Shown here piece by piece: positions 1 to 5,783 of a stretch of DNA of 5,783 nucleotides; positions within the stretch are counted from its first letter, which is position 1; the number at the start of each line of letters is the position of its first letter. Source of the stretch: Collinsella sp. (GTDB taxonomy: Bacteria; Actinomycetota; Coriobacteriia; Coriobacteriales; Coriobacteriaceae). The stretch lies in contig DXMU01000003.1 in the NCBI GenBank assembly GCA_019414025.1, positions 1-5,783 on the forward strand, given 5' to 3'. The notes below the pieces were generated by a model, which searched no databases, was not told where the DNA came from, and worked only from the letters and a program-made list of their open reading frames with translations. A program made the position numbers and the translations under genes.

Positions 1-90
1 CGGGCCGTGTTCCGCTATGCGGTTGTCAATTTGCGAAAGAAATTATGCGTCACCACACATTTTGAGCTTGGAAAAGCAGTGCCACCGACA
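1..90. other. Downstream flank with no supportable gene
   Basis: This moderate-GC stretch beyond the terminator has no convincing reading frame of useful length. CCGCTATGCGG (12-22) is a small palindrome without a T-tract. It may be intergenic DNA or the edge of a neighbouring gene outside the window. Confidence 0.5.
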
Positions 91-122
91 CAAAAAGAGG
101 CGCTCCTATTACGGAGCGCCTC
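91..122 (-). terminator. Rho-independent terminator after the NlpC/P60 gene
   Basis: A perfect 10-base-pair stem is formed by GAGGCGCTCC (97-106) and GGAGCGCCTC (113-122), with a six-base loop. On the minus strand it is followed directly by TTTTTG (96-91). The stem begins eight bases after the TAG at 131-133. The T-tract exists only on the minus-strand side, so it terminates this transcript and not one coming from the left. Confidence 0.92.
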
Positions 123-130
123 AATAGGCT

Positions 131-532
131 CTATGCAAAAGGTCTTGCGGCACCGATCACACGGCCGGGAGCGTTAACCGAACGTTCGGTAACTCCAATT
201 CCCGGCCACGAATCAATAATTCGACCGTTACCGATATAGATTCCAATATGACCCTGGTAGTAGACCACATCTCCCCTCTGCATAGCAGAGGTGCTAACCG
301 GCATAAACGTGTTGTTTCGATACCAGTTCATAGAGTTATACGTCTGCTCAGGCAGCCAACGATGGTTATAGGGGTTATACCAACCCATATCCATGCCAGT
401 CGCATACAAACATTGCAGCACTAATCCCGAACAATCAACCGCATCCCCCGGCCAAGAAGACCAAGGCTCGATATAACGCGTTCCGATATATTCACGTGCA
501 CGCTGGATAAAGGCGTTGATGCAATCCTGTCG
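131..532 (-). other. NlpC/P60 catalytic domain
   Basis: Residues 906-1038 of the downstream protein. The domain opens with RQDCINAFIQRAREYIGTRY, then DCSGLV with the nucleophile Cys939, the region QRGDVVYY, GHIGIYIG with His1000, and RIIDSWPG with Asp1012. An acidic residue in the third position resembles RipA-type enzymes (Glu) rather than the His of Spr-type enzymes. The domain is complete and ends with the protein, so it is likely active. Confidence 0.92.
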
Positions 533-3247
533 CGAAGCGTTATAAGGAATTCGAGAAGGCGTGACATACGTGAAGTAACCGGTGCAATACGAAGGAAGCT
601 GTACGCTATTGCAACTAACCTTTGGATAAGAGCCGGGGGTCTGATATCCCATATATCGATAGGTCTCAAAATACGAATCAGACGTAGAGCCTGGTGCGGA
701 AGCGCCCTTAGGGACAATCTTTACCTGTAAGGCCTGAACAGGAATGCCAAGCTTCGTGGTGCCCGCCGATGATCCATTTTTGGTCCAGCCAAGCCAACCA
801 TAATTTGACACATGGACGCGATACCAAACATCAAAGTAATCAGAAACATCGCCAGTCAAGTTAATCTTCACAGCCTGGATTTGCTGACCTTGGCCAACAG
901 TTCCCGATGTAGCCCCATCTGAAACAGCGGACTGCCAACCGATATTGGATACGTGGGCAGAATACGATATGCCACCACTCATGGAGCCATCGGAAAGAGA
1001 CAGCCGCATGGCCTCCATGGCACGGTTCTGTCCAACCGTTCCAGCAACACCGCCATTGCCAACAGGCGCTTGCCAGCCAAGACCGGAGCAATTTGCCTTA
1101 GCAGATAGCCCGGGAAGCTGAATCAACGCATCATGGTCTTGAACGGGAGCGTCGGACGAACCCTTGGCAACCAACTTAATTTGAATTGCTTCGGCCTGCT
1201 TAGACAGTCCAACGGTGCCAGCCGCAGCTTCATTTTTAGCCCAACCAAGCCAGCCATAGTCTGCAGCATGAATACGGTAGTAAATATCGTATTTTGAAGC
1301 GTCGTTCCCGGTCAGCCTTAATTTAACCGCCTGAATTGCGAGACCCTTGCCAACAGTTCCAGCATAGGAAGCACCCGAGACATATGGCTGCCAACCGATA
1401 TTTGCAACATGTGCCGACACTTCAACTGAGGCATCGATGCCTTGCGTCGCAACATACAGCGCTTGCAGGGAACGAGACATACCCGTCTGACCCGCGGTTT
1501 CACCGTTACCAACGGGAGCCAGCCAGCCCGCAGAAGCAACGTGCGCCTGAGATACAAGACCGATTCCAGGCGTTTCGATAAATGCATTGGCAGAGGAGCC
1601 AGGCGAAGACTGACCCTTATTTACAAGTGCAACATCGATGCCGCACAAACCGGAAGAACCACCAGAAACGCCACATGCCTGACCATTTGATGCCCAGCCA
1701 GTCCAGCCATTACCGGAATCGCATACTCGATACCAGATGTCATAATTGGCAGCGAGTTGACCGCTCAACGACATTTTTATCGCTTTTATGGGGGCGCCGG
1801 ATACAGCCTTGGCAGCGCCACCATCCGATGAAGAAGCGCCCCAGCCTGAATATGCATCCATAACAGCATAGGAAATCGATCCATCATCAGTTTGGCCAGC
1901 AACGCTTAAGGCAATAGAGCTGATCAGCTTAGCGCCCTTGTCTCCAATCGTGGCCTTTTTACCAGAAGAGGATCCAAGACTCTCCCCAGAAACGGCCGAT
2001 CCGGAAACCGTAACAGCATCTTGATCGCCAATGAAGACCTTGGCCGAAGAGCCGGGCGCCGCTCCGCCTTTCTCCACGAGAACCACTTTGACCGCTTCAA
2101 TAGCCCTGCCCTTACCGGCAGAACCAGCGGCAGCACCATTACAGGCCCAATCGAGCCAGCCTATGCCTGACACATGAGCGCAATACCAAATGTCATATTT
2201 ATCTGCCGCCTCGCCGGTCAAGCGAATCTGGACGGCCTCGAGGCGCTGAGACTTTCCAGTCGTACCGCAGTGCCCCTTAGACCACTGCTGCCAGCCAACA
2301 TTCGAGACATGACCACGAAGCTCAATAGAACCCGAGTGGCCATACCAGCCAAGCTGGGCTTCAAGAGCCTCCATGGGAAGGCCCCTACCAGTTGTCCCAG
2401 CAACAGATCCGCCATCTACGGGAGACATCCAGCCAATATTCGATGTATGCGAGCGAACGGAAATCGAAGCGGGATCATCGCTACGGTTCTTAAAAGGACA
2501 GGTAGCGTCGCCCGGGGCGGGGTCGCCCTTGGGCAGGACCGCGACCTGGACGGCCTGGACGGCGCGGCCGTAGCCCGCCGAGCCGGCCTCGGCGCCGTCG
2601 CACGCCCAGCCGAGCCACCCGAACTCGGCGGAGTGGACGCGGTACCAGACGGTGTAGCGCTCCGACAGGCCCGCGGACAGCCTGACCCTCAGGGCCTCGA
2701 CGGCGCGGGCCTGGCCGGTGGTGCCGGCGGTGCCGCCGTTGCCGACGGCGGCCTGCCAGCCGACGTTGGAGACGTGGGCCTCGACGGACAAGGCGTTTGC
2801 AACCTGCTCTTGAGAGGTTGCTCCATCCACTTCGAGTGAGATTCTGAGTGCCTCGAGATTAAGGCCCCTACCCGTCGTTCCGGCAACCTTACCCGAACCA
2901 ACCGGATCCATCCAGCCGATATTCTGCACATGGGCAGAAACACTTACGTTTTTGACGGTCAGCTGATTGCTTACGGCAGAATCGTCAGCAACGACCTCGC
3001 TTCTATCTTCGGATGAACCCTGTTGCGTGTCTTGGGACTCGTTAACAACAGGGGACGCATTCGACTCTTGTCCTTCAGAGTCTGAACCATCATCAATAGC
3101 GTTCGAGTCTTCAGCATTCAAATTAGTTGAGTCAGTAGATCCGTCAACTGAATAATCAGCATATGCAGCAGTCACGGCCCATGATTGACTCATGAGCAAC
3201 ATAGCAGCCATGAGAATAGAAACGGACACATCAAAGAGACGTCTCAC
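131..3247 (-). CDS. Secreted ChW-repeat protein with C-terminal NlpC/P60 peptidase domain
   Basis: A complete gene for a 1038-residue exported protein, probably a cell-wall or surface peptidase. In order it has a signal peptide (1-30), an acidic Ser/Asp/Asn-rich linker (about 31-99), five ChW modules (100-847), a linker with Cys879 and Cys888, and an NlpC/P60 domain (about 906-1038). Catalytic residues visible are Cys939 in DCSGLV, His1000 in GHIGIYIG, and Asp1012 twelve residues later as the third polar residue. The family typically cleaves peptidoglycan stem peptides; the actual substrate here is unknown. I chose the GTG at 3247 because a strong Shine-Dalgarno lies just before it. In-frame ATG (3265) and TTG (3268) lie upstream, but the Shine-Dalgarno would fall inside the coding region if they were used. 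The gene follows the C39-type paralogue by 30 bases and precedes a terminator, so it is the last gene of the unit. No sortase motif or C-terminal membrane segment is seen. A GC-rich island interrupts an otherwise moderate-GC gene. Confidence 0.95.
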   Translation of the reverse strand: MRRLFDVSVSILMAAMLLMSQSWAVTAAYADYSVDGSTDSTNLNAEDSNAIDDGSDSEGQESNASPVVNESQDTQQGSSEDRSEVVADDSAVSNQLTVKNVSVSAHVQNIGWMDPVGSGKVAGTTGRGLNLEALRISLEVDGATSQEQVANALSVEAHVSNVGWQAAVGNGGTAGTTGQARAVEALRVRLSAGLSERYTVWYRVHSAEFGWLGWACDGAEAGSAGYGRAVQAVQVAVLPKGDPAPGDATCPFKNRSDDPASISVRSHTSNIGWMSPVDGGSVAGTTGRGLPMEALEAQLGWYGHSGSIELRGHVSNVGWQQWSKGHCGTTGKSQRLEAVQIRLTGEAADKYDIWYCAHVSGIGWLDWACNGAAAGSAGKGRAIEAVKVVLVEKGGAAPGSSAKVFIGDQDAVTVSGSAVSGESLGSSSGKKATIGDKGAKLISSIALSVAGQTDDGSISYAVMDAYSGWGASSSDGGAAKAVSGAPIKAIKMSLSGQLAANYDIWYRVCDSGNGWTGWASNGQACGVSGGSSGLCGIDVALVNKGQSSPGSSANAFIETPGIGLVSQAHVASAGWLAPVGNGETAGQTGMSRSLQALYVATQGIDASVEVSAHVANIGWQPYVSGASYAGTVGKGLAIQAVKLRLTGNDASKYDIYYRIHAADYGWLGWAKNEAAAGTVGLSKQAEAIQIKLVAKGSSDAPVQDHDALIQLPGLSAKANCSGLGWQAPVGNGGVAGTVGQNRAMEAMRLSLSDGSMSGGISYSAHVSNIGWQSAVSDGATSGTVGQGQQIQAVKINLTGDVSDYFDVWYRVHVSNYGWLGWTKNGSSAGTTKLGIPVQALQVKIVPKGASAPGSTSDSYFETYRYMGYQTPGSYPKVSCNSVQLPSYCTGYFTYVTPSRIPYNASRQDCINAFIQRAREYIGTRYIEPWSSWPGDAVDCSGLVLQCLYATGMDMGWYNPYNHRWLPEQTYNSMNWYRNNTFMPVSTSAMQRGDVVYYQGHIGIYIGNGRIIDSWPGIGVTERSVNAPGRVIGAARPFA
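2507..2561 (-). repeat. 55-base perfect direct repeat, copy 1
   Basis: Identical base for base to 5729-5783. It encodes VQAVQVAVLPKGDPAPGD at the end of module 1. Identity begins at the left edge of the GC-rich island; the base before it differs (C at 2506, T at 5728). The repeat may be longer, because the other copy runs into the window edge. Confidence 0.95.
2715..2765 (-). repeat. 51-base perfect direct repeat, copy 1 (within the GC-rich island)
   Basis: Identical to 4233-4283. It encodes VGWQAAVGNGGTAGTTG in the second repeat of module 1. The partner sits in the first repeat of the last module of the upstream gene, a non-equivalent position, so this sequence word is shared across modules. 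Confidence 0.93.
3158..3247 (-). other. Signal peptide of the NlpC/P60 ChW protein
   Basis: Residues 1-30 counted from the GTG start have a short basic n-region (MRRLF), a hydrophobic core around VSILMAAMLLM, and a signal peptidase I type site AYA before DYS. There is no lipobox Cys, so this looks like a Sec/SPI signal rather than a lipoprotein signal. It implies export; the mature protein would then begin with the acidic linker. Confidence 0.88.
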
Positions 3248-3277
3248 GATTCCACCTTCCTTCATCAATAAACGAAT
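3248..3277 (-). other. 30-base intergenic spacer, probably within an operon
   Basis: Only 30 bases separate the TAG of the C39-type gene from the GTG of the NlpC/P60 gene. The spacer contains the ribosome binding site and no hairpin with a T-tract. This supports co-transcription, although an internal promoter inside the upstream gene cannot be ruled out. Confidence 0.75.
3252..3262 (-). promoter_or_regulatory. Ribosome binding site that decides the GTG start
   Basis: The minus strand reads AAGGAAGGTGG followed by AATC and then GTG at 3247-3245. This purine-rich run closely resembles the Shine-Dalgarno consensus (AAGGAGGTG with one extra base) and lies at a suitable distance from the GTG. The region before the alternative TTG (3268) and ATG (3265) reads TAGATTCGTTTA, with no Shine-Dalgarno. 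Starting at GTG also gives a more conventional signal peptide n-region. Confidence 0.8.
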
Positions 3278-3838
3278 CTACTTAAGGACAACCGCCTGTG
3301 CCCCTCGTTGCGAGTATAACGAAGCAATGCGCTGGGCAGAGTTAGAGACATAGCCAGCGAGTGAATCAGCAATGTAAACGGTACCCAGGGAACGATTAAA
3401 GCCCCTAAGAACGACGGTATGGGAATTGGTGTAGGTTCGATAGACCCTTCCGCCATATGCCTGGGTCGCATAGCAGCTTCCCAAGTTTTGCATACCAATC
3501 GTTGACCAGATAATAACGGGATGTCCGGCTTCCAAATAGGAATAAAGATCATAGAAACCAGTGCCTGTGACGTCATACGCCCGCAAACTGCTTCCACGAC
3601 TAATCAAAAAAGAATTAGCTGTGTTTGTCAGTCCAGGAGCGGATATGCAGTTTCCATTCGAAGCACTATGCGGATTACCCCAAAACGCCGTCACAAAATC
3701 CCAGCTGCTCTTAGGCATATACGCATCCGCAATGACGGTTTTACCCAGTCCAAATCCGTAATAGTTGAGCGCATTGGTCAATGCAACGGACTCACAACCA
3801 GTCGGAAGCTCAGGATTCTGCATAGTGCAGGGAACGTT
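3278..3838 (-). other. C39-like (papain-fold) peptidase domain
   Basis: The last 186 residues or so of the upstream protein begin at NVPCTMQNPELPTGCE. The pattern of Cys in a TGC(E/A)xxAL context, a downstream GHPVIIW strand, SHTVVLRGF with the His, and VYIADSLAGY with the Asp matches the peptidase_C39_2 family of secreted proteins. The family is assigned from motif recall rather than a profile search. The domain is moderate in GC, unlike the array it is attached to. Confidence 0.82.
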
Positions 3839-5783
3839 GAGGACAACCGAATTCGGATGCAAGGGGCGATCCCTGTACGCGCCCTCCGTGGGGCCCGGCG
3901 CCGCCGAGCCCTTCGCGAGGATGCGGACCTGGAGCGCCTCGACGCGGTAGCCGATGCCGGTCGTGCCGGCGCGGGCGCCGTCGCTGGCCCAGCCGAGCCA
4001 GCCGTAGTCCTGCACGTAGGCGCGGTACCACACGTCGTAGTACTCGGAGAGGCCCCCGGTCAGGCGCATCTTGACGCACTCGACCGCCCTGCCCTGGCCG
4101 GTGGTGCCGGCCACGGCGCCGCCCGAGACCTCGTCCTGCCAGCCGACGCCGGAGACGTGGGCGCTGTAGGACAGGCCGCCGGAGACCGGCGAGGAGACCT
4201 CGGCCGCGATCGCCTCGACCGCGCGGGACTGCCCGGTGGTGCCGGCGGTGCCGCCGTTGCCGACGGCGGCCTGCCAGCCGACGCCCGAGACGTGGGCCCT
4301 GAGGCTGAGCGAGGGGACGGAGAGCTCGGCGGGGGCGCCCGACGAGGGGGCGTCGCCGCCCTTCTCGACGAGGACGACCTGGAGCGCCTCGGCCTGGACG
4401 CCGAGGCCCTCGGTGCCCGCGGCCTCGCCGTCCTTGGCCCAGCCGAGCCAGCCGTAGCCCGCCGCGTGGACGCGGTACCAGACGTCGTAGGAATCGGAGA
4501 CGGGGCCGGAGAGGGACACCCTCACGGCCTGGACGGCGCGGCCCTGCCCCACCGTGCCGGCGTAGGAGGGGGCGGAGGCGGCGTCCTGCCAGCCGATGCC
4601 GGCCACGTGGGCCGCGACGGAGACGGAGCTCCCCTCGCCCGCCCCCTCGAGGTAGGCGCGCACCGCCTGGAGCGCGAGGCCCCTGCCGGTCGTGCCGACG
4701 TCCTCGCCGCCGCCCACCGCCTGCAGCCAGCCGCGCTCGGCGACGTGGCCCTGCAGGACGAGCGCCGGGCCGGAGGCGGCGCCGGAGACGAAGGCCCCCT
4801 CGGTCGGGCCGGGGGCGGCGCCGCCCTTCGCGACGAGGGCGACCTGGACTGCGGTGAGGCCCGAGGCGCCCGACTCGACGCCGGAGGGCTCGCCGGAGCT
4901 CGCCCAGCCGGTCCAGCCGCGCGCGGAGTCACAGGAGCGGTACCAGACGTCGTAGCGCTCGGCGAGGCCGCCGGACAGCTCGAAGCGGACGGCCTTGAGC
5001 TGCAGCCCGCCGCCCGTGGCGACGAGCTGCGCCCCGTCGAAGCTGGACTCCGCCTGCCAGCCGGAACCGAGCAGGAGGCCGCGGTAGCCGACCGACCCGT
5101 CGGACTCGAGGTTGTCGACGGTCGCGGCGACGGAGCCCAGCACGGGGCCCCTCTCGGAGCCGAGCGTCAGGACCCCGCCGGAGAACGACGAGCCCGCCGG
5201 CGAGCCGGAGACGGAGAGGGCCGAGCCGGACAGGCGATCGCCGGCGCCGCGGAAGGCGCCGCCGGCCGGGCCCGGCGCGGAGCCGCCCTTGGGGACGAGC
5301 ACGACCTGGACGGCCTGGACGGCCTTCGACAGGCCCACCGTGCCCGCGGACGCGCCGTCCTTGGCCCAGCCGAGCCAGCCGTAGTCGGCGCAGTGCACGC
5401 GGTACCAGACGTCGTAGGACGAGGCGGCCTCGCCGGAGAGCCTGAACTGGAGCGCCTCGACCGCCAGGGAGCGCCCGGTGGTGCCGGCGGCGCCCGAGGT
5501 CCAGCCCTGCCAGCCGACGTTCGAGACGTGGGCCCTCACCTCGAGGGAGGAGGAGCCGTGCCCGTACCAGGACACGGAGCCCGAGAGGGCCTCGAGGGCG
5601 CGGCCCTGCCCGGTGGTGCCGGCCACGGCGCCGTCCGAGACGGCGCCCTGCCAGCCGATGCCGGCGACGTGGGCGCGGTAGGAGACCGAGGGGGGCTCGG
5701 AGGACCTGTCGACGAAGGGCGTGGAGGTGTCGCCCGGGGCGGGGTCGCCCTTGGGCAGGACCGCGACCTGGACGGCCTGGACG
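3278..5783 (-). CDS. ChW-repeat protein with C-terminal C39-like peptidase domain (5' end outside window)
   Basis: The reading frame is open from the window edge to a TAG at 3278-3280, giving 834 visible residues; the start and presumed signal peptide lie beyond 5783. A GTG at 5626 is in frame but falls in the middle of a ChW repeat, and the frame continues upstream with good homology, so it is not the start. From the N-terminal side the gene shows the end of one ChW module (VQAVQVAVLPKGDPAPG), four full modules (down to 3914), and then a papain-like C39_2-type domain (about 3278-3838). The likely catalytic triad is Cys at 3794-3796 (LPTGCESVAL), His at 3419-3421 (NSHTVVLRGF) and Asp at 3365-3367 (YIADSLAGY). 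Such domains occur in secreted Gram-positive proteins, usually of unknown substrate; they differ from the bacteriocin-exporter C39 domains, as no ABC transporter part is present. The array is extremely GC-rich while the peptidase domain is not. The gene is paralogous to its downstream neighbour over the array. Confidence 0.93.
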   Translation of the reverse strand, partial: VQAVQVAVLPKGDPAPGDTSTPFVDRSSEPPSVSYRAHVAGIGWQGAVSDGAVAGTTGQGRALEALSGSVSWYGHGSSSLEVRAHVSNVGWQGWTSGAAGTTGRSLAVEALQFRLSGEAASSYDVWYRVHCADYGWLGWAKDGASAGTVGLSKAVQAVQVVLVPKGGSAPGPAGGAFRGAGDRLSGSALSVSGSPAGSSFSGGVLTLGSERGPVLGSVAATVDNLESDGSVGYRGLLLGSGWQAESSFDGAQLVATGGGLQLKAVRFELSGGLAERYDVWYRSCDSARGWTGWASSGEPSGVESGASGLTAVQVALVAKGGAAPGPTEGAFVSGAASGPALVLQGHVAERGWLQAVGGGEDVGTTGRGLALQAVRAYLEGAGEGSSVSVAAHVAGIGWQDAASAPSYAGTVGQGRAVQAVRVSLSGPVSDSYDVWYRVHAAGYGWLGWAKDGEAAGTEGLGVQAEALQVVLVEKGGDAPSSGAPAELSVPSLSLRAHVSGVGWQAAVGNGGTAGTTGQSRAVEAIAAEVSSPVSGGLSYSAHVSGVGWQDEVSGGAVAGTTGQGRAVECVKMRLTGGLSEYYDVWYRAYVQDYGWLGWASDGARAGTTGIGYRVEALQVRILAKGSAAPGPTEGAYRDRPLHPNSVVLNVPCTMQNPELPTGCESVALTNALNYYGFGLGKTVIADAYMPKSSWDFVTAFWGNPHSASNGNCISAPGLTNTANSFLISRGSSLRAYDVTGTGFYDLYSYLEAGHPVIIWSTIGMQNLGSCYATQAYGGRVYRTYTNSHTVVLRGFNRSLGTVYIADSLAGYVSNSAQRIASLYSQRGAQAVVLK
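4233..4283 (-). repeat. 51-base perfect direct repeat, copy 2
   Basis: Identical to 2715-2765, in the first repeat of the last ChW module of the C39-type gene. The flanking bases diverge on both sides (for example C at 4232 against G at 2714). Confidence 0.93.
5729..5783 (-). repeat. 55-base perfect direct repeat, copy 2 (runs off the window)
   Basis: Identical to 2507-2561 and lies at the equivalent place in the paralogous array, the end of module 1. Because the match is unbroken to the last base, the true extent of identity cannot be seen here. Confidence 0.95.

Larger units (their letters stand above)
2507..2790 (-). other. GC-rich island inside the NlpC/P60 gene (probable gene-conversion tract)
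   Basis: Sample 60-base blocks inside this tract count about 70% (2641-2700) and 85% GC (2701-2760). Blocks outside it count about 55% (2821-2880) and 53% (1201-1260). Codons inside end almost only in G or C. The tract covers residues about 153-247, the second and third repeats of module 1 and the PKGDPAPG linker. Both edges are sharp. The composition matches the array of the upstream paralogue, which points to recombination from that array rather than gradual drift. The right edge is placed only to within about 10 bases. Confidence 0.85.
707..2950 (-). repeat. ChW repeat array of the NlpC/P60 protein (five modules, 14 repeats)
   Basis: The modules lie at about 2950-2525, 2464-2069, 2032-1616, 1564-1163 and 1108-707. 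Four are triads with position-specific signatures. The first repeat typically carries GW..PV.....AGTTG, the second typically SAHVSNIGWQ, and the third typically opens with YDVWYRVH and contains YGWLGW. Each module ends with a linker such as PKGDPAPG or EKGGAAPG. The third module has only two recognisable, divergent repeats (YSGWGAS and GNGWTGWAS); a Ser/Gly-rich segment of about 50 residues stands where the first repeat should be. ChW repeats are proposed cell-surface interaction modules; their ligand here is unknown. Confidence 0.93.
3914..5783 (-). repeat. ChW repeat array of the C39-type protein (four full modules plus an edge fragment)
   Basis: The modules lie at about 5690-5291, 5245-4826, 4771-4364 and 4315-3914, with the end of another at 5783-5747. 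The module count and order mirror the neighbouring gene. The first full module shares a WYGH motif and a shortened second repeat with that protein's module 2. The next lacks a canonical first repeat, as in module 3. The next shares SYAGTVG with module 4. About 11 complete repeats are visible. At the DNA level the array carries near-identical words, for example CCCAGCCGAGCCAGCCGTAG (plus strand) at 3988-4007, 4438-4457 and 5365-5384, encoding YGWLGW. Confidence 0.92.

Noticed and set aside
24..29. Perfect TTGACA on the minus strand
   Set aside because: The -10 position falls at the window edge and reads GGCCCG, so no promoter is supported.
2174..2839. Plus-strand open frame of 221 codons
   Set aside because: It lies antisense to the ChW array and is held open by the GC-rich island. 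Its translation is low-complexity with no recognisable domain, and the minus-strand frame shows clear homology and repeats.
707..2950. Regularly spaced repeats considered as a CRISPR array or mobile element
   Set aside because: The repeats are in frame, degenerate and protein-coding with ChW signatures. There are no unique spacers, terminal inverted repeats or transposase.
3313..3318. TATACT on the minus strand as a -10 box for an internal promoter before the NlpC/P60 gene
   Set aside because: No matching -35 element lies about 17 bases upstream (CTCTGC there) and there is no extended -10, so it is probably chance within coding sequence.
4522..4932. Minus-strand alternative frame of 136 codons rich in Ala, Pro, Arg and Ser
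   Set aside because: It is an out-of-frame shadow in very high GC DNA, fully contained in the real repeat frame.
5626..5626. GTG at 5626 as the start of the C39-type gene
   Set aside because: It falls inside a ChW repeat and the frame continues upstream to the window edge with clear homology to the paralogue, so the gene is 5'-incomplete in this window.

Overview
The window holds two tandem genes on the minus strand. Both encode large secreted or cell-surface proteins built from ChW (clostridial hydrophobic W) repeats. It suggests a GC-rich Gram-positive host. A gut or oral actinobacterium of the Coriobacteriia (Collinsella/Olsenella-like) is my best guess, because long ChW arrays joined to NlpC/P60 domains are familiar there and the codon use of the GC-rich parts fits. 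This is inference; no taxonomic marker gene is present.

Layout in order of transcription (right to left). Positions 5783-3278 hold a gene whose 5' end lies beyond the window. It encodes the tail of one ChW module, four further ChW modules and a C-terminal C39-like papain-fold cysteine peptidase domain. After a 30-base gap containing a strong ribosome binding site, 3247-131 hold a complete 1038-residue protein: signal peptide, acidic Ser/Asp-rich linker, five ChW modules (14 repeats) and a C-terminal NlpC/P60 peptidase domain. A Rho-independent terminator at 91-122 ends the unit. Positions 1-90 show no supportable gene.

The two proteins are paralogues over their repeat arrays. Module order and module-specific quirks match one to one, yet the catalytic heads are unrelated in sequence. 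The pair is probably co-transcribed and would expose two different cysteine-peptidase activities at the cell surface on the same kind of scaffold.

The most notable feature is a base-composition mosaic. The second gene is about 50-55% GC except for a 280-base island (about 2507-2790) that reaches 70-85% GC. The array of the first gene is about 75-80% GC with almost only G/C-ending codons, but its catalytic domain drops back to about 48%. The island's left edge is identical over 55 bases to the last 55 bases of the window, which suggests recent gene conversion or recombination between the paralogous repeat arrays.
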